This document shows, piece after piece, positions 59,695 through 64,000 of a stretch of DNA of 64,000 nucleotides. The notes beneath the pieces are model-generated. The model was given only the letters and a program-made list of their open reading frames with translations, did no database searches and was not told the origin of the DNA. The stretch is from Haloarcula pellucida. Its GTDB lineage: Archaea; Halobacteriota; Halobacteria; Halobacteriales; Haloarculaceae. A program made the position numbers and the translations under genes. Location of the stretch: NCBI RefSeq assembly GCF_014647235.1, contig NZ_BMOU01000007.1:189987-253986 (forward strand). Direction: 5' to 3'. Positions within the stretch are counted from its first letter, which is position 1. Each line of letters starts with the position of its first letter.

Positions 59695-60323
59695 CCCCAC
59701 ACTCCCGTGGTCGGGACGGCCGTGGCGTCTGCGAGAACCTCCGACTCGAAGTGGTCGCGCTCACAGACCAGCAACAGGGCGTCCTTCTCGGCGTCCTCGA
59801 AGTGGAACTCCCCGCGTGGCTCGAACCCGCACTGCTCGAAGACGTGGACGACGCGGTCGTTGCGCACGTCCGGTTCCGCGACGACGCGTTCGGTCTCGGA
59901 GTGGCGGAACTGCATGGCGACGACGGCCCGCAAGAGCGAGCGCGCGTAGCCGTTCCCGAGATACTCCTCGGGGCCGACGAGCAGGTGGACGCCCTGGTCG
60001 GCCGGGTCGGCGTCGTAGTGGGCCGCGACGTCGTCCTCGGCGGCCCAGTAACACTCCCAGTAGCTCATCGGGACGTGATCGAGACAGCCGACGTATGGCG
60101 TGAGGTGGTCGTCGTCGAGTTTCGCCGCGAGACGGTCGCGGAACGCCGGCAGCGGCAGGTCGAGTTGCCAGTACGGCTTCACGTGGTCGTTGGAGAGCCA
60201 CGCGTGGAGTCGACCGAGGTCACGCTCCATCGTCGCCTGCCGGACCGATATCGTGCGGTCGATGCTCGGGTCGTAGGTCTGGTAGTCGTACGCTGTCGCG
60301 ATAGTCGCGTCTGGTCCTGTCAT
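59691..60323 (-). CDS. iucB: GNAT-type siderophore N-acyltransferase (IucB-like), 210 aa
   Basis: Acetyltransferase of the IucB/RhbD type that acylates the N-hydroxylated amine. The motifs HAWLSNDHVKPYWQLD, PMSYWECYWAAEDDV, GNGYARSLLRAV and FEQCGFEPRGEFHF match the family. It overlaps the genes on both sides by four bases, showing tight coupling. Confidence 0.92.
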   Translation of the reverse strand: MTGPDATIATAYDYQTYDPSIDRTISVRQATMERDLGRLHAWLSNDHVKPYWQLDLPLPAFRDRLAAKLDDDHLTPYVGCLDHVPMSYWECYWAAEDDVAAHYDADPADQGVHLLVGPEEYLGNGYARSLLRAVVAMQFRHSETERVVAEPDVRNDRVVHVFEQCGFEPRGEFHFEDAEKDALLLVCERDHFESEVLADATAVPTTGVWG

Positions 60324-62128
60324 GCGTCGAGTTCGGTGACGAGCGGGTTCGTGACGTCCGCGTAGACGGACTGGTTCTCGATGTCGTTCTCCAGTTCGTC
60401 CAGCCCCCGGAAGCGCGTCAGCAGGTTGGCCTTACAGGGGACCGTGGGCGATTCCAGTAGCGGGTCGAGGAACTCGGAGGTGGGGCGGTCGTACCGGTCG
60501 CGAGCGCGTTCGAGTTCATCGCGGAGAGACGACAGCAGACGCCGTTCGTCGACGAGGCCGGCGCTCCCGAACGCGTTGATGACGTCGAAGGCGTTGTTCA
60601 GAACGACGTAGTACCGCAGGCGTTCGTCGGCGACGGCGTCCGCACAGACGGTGTCCGCTCGCTCGCCGACGCCCGGCAGATAGTCCTCGACCCGGTCGTA
60701 CTGCGATTCGGGGAAGTAAAAGCCCTGATTGTCCCGGTAGCGGAACTCGCTGGGGTAGCCCTCGGCGTCCAGCGTGAGTACCGAGTTCTGCTGGTGGGCC
60801 TCGACGCCGACGCCCTGTTCGAGGTAGAGCCACAGCACCGGCCGAATCGCGGTTTCGAGATACCGACGGAACCACTCCTCGCTGACGGCCGCCGCGGCGC
60901 GGTCCTCGCGGTCGGCGATGTCGGTGACGAGGCGACCGAGACGCGACTGCCCCACGACGGCGTCCTGACAGAGCGCCACGAGCGGGGTCGACCGCTCGGC
61001 GAGTTCGCCGCGGAAGGGGTTCGCCCGGAGGACGGTTTCCAGTCCGGACTCCCGCCTCTTTCCGACATCCAGCGCGAGATACGCGGGGTCCCGAACTACG
61101 TCGAAATTCGGGAACGCCGCGTCGAGTTCGTCGCCGAAGGCGGTATCGAACAGTTCCGCGAGGGCCACGCCCCGTTCGAGTTCGGGTCGCTTGTTCGTCC
61201 GGACGGAGTTGGTTATCTGGACGGAGAGCGAGGACTTCACCATGAACGGTGCGTCCGGGGCGTACAGCGTCCGGACCGACGTGGTCGGGTAGAACTCACG
61301 ACCGACCGGTCCGAGGTGGGAGAGGCCGTCGCCGAGGTGTCGCCGGACGTGGGGTTGGTCGAGCAGGAAGTCCGCCTGCCACGGGTGGACCGGCAGCAGC
61401 ACGTCTTCGCTCTCGACGTGGTTCTCGACGAACGAATCGGACACCGCTGGGTCCGCCCGGAGCGCGTCGTCCACCCACGTCGCCGCGTCCGTATCGAGGG
61501 CCGACTCGGCCGCGACGATGTCGGGCGACGCTCGGAAGTAGTGCAGCGGGAACGACCCCGCCAGTTCCGGCGCGTACGTCTCGCGGTTCCGCTCGGCGAT
61601 GCCCTGCCGACTCTTCGGCGTCGGGTGTCGGTGGTGGCCGAACACCAGCGACTGCTCGGCCTCCCGGAACGTCTGGTCGATGGCGGCGTGCGGGTCGTCC
61701 GTCCGTGCAGTGACGAACGTCTCGACGTTTCGCTTGCTCCGGAGGACGCGCTCCAGTAACGCGTCCGGCACGGCCTCGCCGTCCCGTTCGAGCGAGAGGT
61801 CTTTCACCACGAGCGAGGCGAGCGTCGCCGCGTCCACCGGTTGGGTCGTTCCGTCGGGGAGACGGTACCGAACCGGTATCTCGAACAGGTGGCGCTCGGT
61901 CGGTGAACGGTGGACGAGCGGCGCGAGGAGGTCGACGCCCTGTTCCGGCAGGCGTTTCCGGAGGAGGCCGTCGGGACCCGGGTCGATGCCGGCCACGGGG
62001 TCTTCGTGTACCTCGTAGTCGCCGGTTTCCCGCAGATAGCAGTTGAGGAACGCGTGGACGGTGGCCGCGTCGGCCCGCTGTTCCGGGTCGACGGCGGCCG
62101 CCTCGTCCCGTTCGACGCCGAGGCTCAT
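60320..62128 (-). CDS. IucA/IucC-family siderophore synthetase, 602 aa
   Basis: NRPS-independent siderophore synthetase that adenylates a citrate carboxyl and couples it to the hydroxamate amine. Conserved motifs GHHRHPTPKSRQG, LPVHPWQ, KSSLSVQITNSVRT, EAHQQNSVL, RDNQG and KANLLTR are all visible. Only one such enzyme is in the window; citrate-dihydroxamate siderophores usually need two, so another may lie beyond the right edge or this one may act twice. Confidence 0.93.
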   Translation of the reverse strand: MSLGVERDEAAAVDPEQRADAATVHAFLNCYLRETGDYEVHEDPVAGIDPGPDGLLRKRLPEQGVDLLAPLVHRSPTERHLFEIPVRYRLPDGTTQPVDAATLASLVVKDLSLERDGEAVPDALLERVLRSKRNVETFVTARTDDPHAAIDQTFREAEQSLVFGHHRHPTPKSRQGIAERNRETYAPELAGSFPLHYFRASPDIVAAESALDTDAATWVDDALRADPAVSDSFVENHVESEDVLLPVHPWQADFLLDQPHVRRHLGDGLSHLGPVGREFYPTTSVRTLYAPDAPFMVKSSLSVQITNSVRTNKRPELERGVALAELFDTAFGDELDAAFPNFDVVRDPAYLALDVGKRRESGLETVLRANPFRGELAERSTPLVALCQDAVVGQSRLGRLVTDIADREDRAAAAVSEEWFRRYLETAIRPVLWLYLEQGVGVEAHQQNSVLTLDAEGYPSEFRYRDNQGFYFPESQYDRVEDYLPGVGERADTVCADAVADERLRYYVVLNNAFDVINAFGSAGLVDERRLLSSLRDELERARDRYDRPTSEFLDPLLESPTVPCKANLLTRFRGLDELENDIENQSVYADVTNPLVTELDA

Positions 62129-63612
62129 GCGCTCGCCCCCTGCTCCGTGAGCGTACCCCGTCCACAGTCCCGGAGTACGTCCAGCATCGCGGCGACGTCG
62201 TCGAGCGTGGCCGTCGGGTTCAGCAGCGTGACCTTCAGGCTCGTGACGCCGTCGACGTCGGTTCGGGCGACGACCGCTCGCCCGTCCGCCAGCAGTCGCC
62301 GCCTGAGGTCTGCGTTCAGCCGACTCACCGCCTCGTCGGTCATTCCGTCACGTGGCCGGTAGCGGAAGACGACGGTGCTCAGCGTCGGGTCCGAGAGCAG
62401 TTCGAAGTCCTCGGCGTCGTCGAGAAGCGCCGCCGCGTCGTCCGCCAGTTCGAGCGTCGACTCGACGAGCGCCCCGAACCGCTCGCGGCCGACGGCGCGA
62501 AACGCGACGTACGGCTTCAGCGCGTCGAAGCGGCGCGTCGTCTGGACCGACTTCGCGACGAGGTTCGGGACCCCGCCCTCGTCGTGGGTCTCCGGGTTGA
62601 GGTAGGCGGCGTTGCGCGCCATCCATCGGAAGTCCTCGCCGTCCCGGACCAGGAACGCCCCGCAACTGATGGGCTGGTAGAACAGTTTGTGGAAGTCCAC
62701 GGCCAGCGAGTCCGCGCGTTCGATGCCCGAGAGCATGCCGGCGTGGTCGTCGGTCAGCGCCAGCGCGCCGCCGTAGGCCGCGTCGACGTGGAACCACAGG
62801 TCGTGCTCCGTGGCCCGGTCGGCGAGGTCGGCGAGGGGGTCGACGGCGCCGAAGTCGGTCGTGCCGGCCGTCCCGACGAGAGCGAAGGGCCGCCGGCCTC
62901 GGTCTGTGAGGTCGGCGAGCGTCCTATCGAGAGCGTCCACGTCCATCCGGCGCTCCTCGTCGGTCGGCACCGTGACGACGGCGTCCTCGCCGAGACCGAG
63001 GTGGTGGGCCGCCTGCTTCCCGGTGAAGTGGGCCGTCTCCGAACAGACGATGCGGAGCGAATCGGCCTCGGTCGGGAGTCCGTCGGCCTGTACGTCCCGA
63101 CCGAACGCCCGGTGGCAGTACCGGTCGCGGGCGAGCAGGAGCGCCTGAAAGTTCGACTGCGTTCCGCCGCTGGTGAAGACGCCGTCCGCGCCGTTCGGGA
63201 GGTCGAACAGGTCACAGAGCGCGTCGACGACTCGCTGTTCGAGGACCGTCGCGGCCGGCGCCTGATCGAAGGAGTCGAGCGACTGATTCGCCGCGGTGAG
63301 CATCGCCTCGGCGGCCAGTCCCGGCACCATCGGCGGGCACTGGAGGTGGGCGCTACACCGCGAGTTCGACGTGGCGACCGAGCGTGCAAGCACCGTCTCG
63401 GCGACCTCGTCTATCGCGGCGTCGGGGCCGACGCCGTCCTCGGGGACGACCGGCGCGCCGAACTGTTCGGCGAGTGCCTGCGGCGAGTGACCCGTGTACG
63501 GCTCGTCGCGGTCTGCGACCGTCTCGACGACGGCGTCGATCGCCCGGGCCATCGCCTCGCGGTAGGCCGCATCGCCCGCCTCGGACCCGAGGAACAGGTC
63601 GGAAGCGCTCAC
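62125..63612 (-). CDS. bdb: L-2,4-diaminobutyrate decarboxylase-like PLP enzyme, 495 aa
   Basis: Group II decarboxylase making 1,3-diaminopropane from diaminobutyrate. Motifs FTSGGTQSNFQALL, HVDAAYGGAL and SLAVDFHKLFYQP with the PLP lysine are intact. The GTG at 63612 overlaps the aminotransferase stop (GTGA); the longer upstream frame is not used. The substrate is inferred from the adjacent aminotransferase. Confidence 0.9.
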   Translation of the reverse strand: MSASDLFLGSEAGDAAYREAMARAIDAVVETVADRDEPYTGHSPQALAEQFGAPVVPEDGVGPDAAIDEVAETVLARSVATSNSRCSAHLQCPPMVPGLAAEAMLTAANQSLDSFDQAPAATVLEQRVVDALCDLFDLPNGADGVFTSGGTQSNFQALLLARDRYCHRAFGRDVQADGLPTEADSLRIVCSETAHFTGKQAAHHLGLGEDAVVTVPTDEERRMDVDALDRTLADLTDRGRRPFALVGTAGTTDFGAVDPLADLADRATEHDLWFHVDAAYGGALALTDDHAGMLSGIERADSLAVDFHKLFYQPISCGAFLVRDGEDFRWMARNAAYLNPETHDEGGVPNLVAKSVQTTRRFDALKPYVAFRAVGRERFGALVESTLELADDAAALLDDAEDFELLSDPTLSTVVFRYRPRDGMTDEAVSRLNADLRRRLLADGRAVVARTDVDGVTSLKVTLLNPTATLDDVAAMLDVLRDCGRGTLTEQGASA

Positions 63613-64000
63613 GCCGCCACCTCCGCACGGGACTCCTCGTTCAGAACGGCGGTGACTGCCTCGTCGAAGATGGCTGCCACGTCGTCTATCTGCTCGCGCG
63701 AGACGACGAGGGGCGGGAGGAAGCGCGCGGTGGCGCTGTCGCGACCGCCGAGTTCGACGACGAGGCCACGGTCGAAACACTCGGCCTGGACGGCCGCTGC
63801 GAAGTCGCTGTCCGGCGCGTGCGGGCCGGCACCCTGCCAGTCGGCGCCCGGGTCGACGAACTCGACGCCGAGCATCAGGCCGCGGCCGCGAACGTCGCCG
63901 ACGGCGTCGACGCCCTCGGCCGTGGTTTCGAGGTGGTCGCGCAACCGGGCGCCCATCTCGGCGGCGTGGTCGTCGAGGTCGTTTTCGAGGACGTAGTCGA
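63609..64000 (-). CDS. dat: diaminobutyrate--2-oxoglutarate aminotransferase, C-terminal part
   Basis: Last 129 residues of a class III aminotransferase; the rest is off the right edge. The stretch GRGLMLGVEFVDPG and the ending LPPLVVSREQIDDVAAIFDEAV are typical of the 4-aminobutyrate/diaminobutyrate group. Together with the decarboxylase it would supply diaminopropane for the siderophore. Confidence 0.85.
   Translation of the reverse strand, partial: DYVLENDLDDHAAEMGARLRDHLETTAEGVDAVGDVRGRGLMLGVEFVDPGADWQGAGPHAPDSDFAAAVQAECFDRGLVVELGGRDSATARFLPPLVVSREQIDDVAAIFDEAVTAVLNEESRAEVAA

Overview
Organism and character. The window is chromosomal DNA of a halophilic archaeon (class Halobacteria, possibly Haloarculaceae; the family is a guess). 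Evidence: high GC with acidic, Asp/Glu-rich proteins; many apparently leaderless genes with a TATA-like box about 25-30 bases before the start; and an archaeal gene set (Orc1/Cdc6, DNA polymerase D small subunit, Hef, RPA with its partner, HemAT, halobacterial transducers, Ser-His-Asp signal peptidases).

Layout. 1-12.9 kb: serA (cut by the left edge), a CBS protein overlapping glyS, a dolichol-kinase-like protein, a UbiA prenyltransferase, a 7TM histidine kinase, hef, a peroxiredoxin-like protein, an autoantigen-p27 zinc protein and mdh. 13.0-20.5 kb is the replication-origin block: oapC-oapB-oapA on the minus strand, an oriC1-type origin at 14740-15841 with two inverted G-string ORB elements around an AT-rich stretch, then orc1/cdc6, two signal peptidases and polD1. 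20.9-43.7 kb is mixed housekeeping: histidine kinase, metY, serB, XPD-like helicase, cation efflux, M29 aminopeptidase, chemotaxis transducer, a CuA-like lipoprotein, radical SAM protein, MFS transporter, a frameshifted psiE-like gene and DUF373. At 43.7 kb a tRNA-Arg(UCU) is followed by a partial direct repeat of its 3' end, a row of perfect hairpins and a clearly AT-richer island (about 44.4-47.8 kb) of unrecognised genes, ending in a PD-(D/E)XK-type nuclease. 49.1-58.2 kb: HemAT, a surface metalloprotease, a TRAM protein, an SDR, a secreted Asn/Ala-rich protein, the rpa3/rpap3 pair and a ribbon-helix-helix protein. 58.3-64.0 kb: a minus-strand, translationally coupled hydroxamate-siderophore operon (dat-bdb-iucA/C-iucB-iucD) running off the right edge.

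How genes work together. Initiation (Orc1, Oap proteins, ORBs), elongation (PolD small subunit), ssDNA binding (RPA3) and fork repair (Hef, XPD-like helicase) all lie within about 50 kb. SerA and SerB are two steps of serine synthesis. The siderophore genes cover diaminobutyrate formation, decarboxylation to diaminopropane, N-hydroxylation, acylation and condensation with citrate.

Most notable observations: eight CTAG tetranucleotides, mostly as three copies of CTAGTCTAG, packed into 131 bp of the origin between the two ORBs; an inverted pair of ORB-like elements inside the polD1 coding sequence; and the unrecognised gene set in the tRNA-Arg island.
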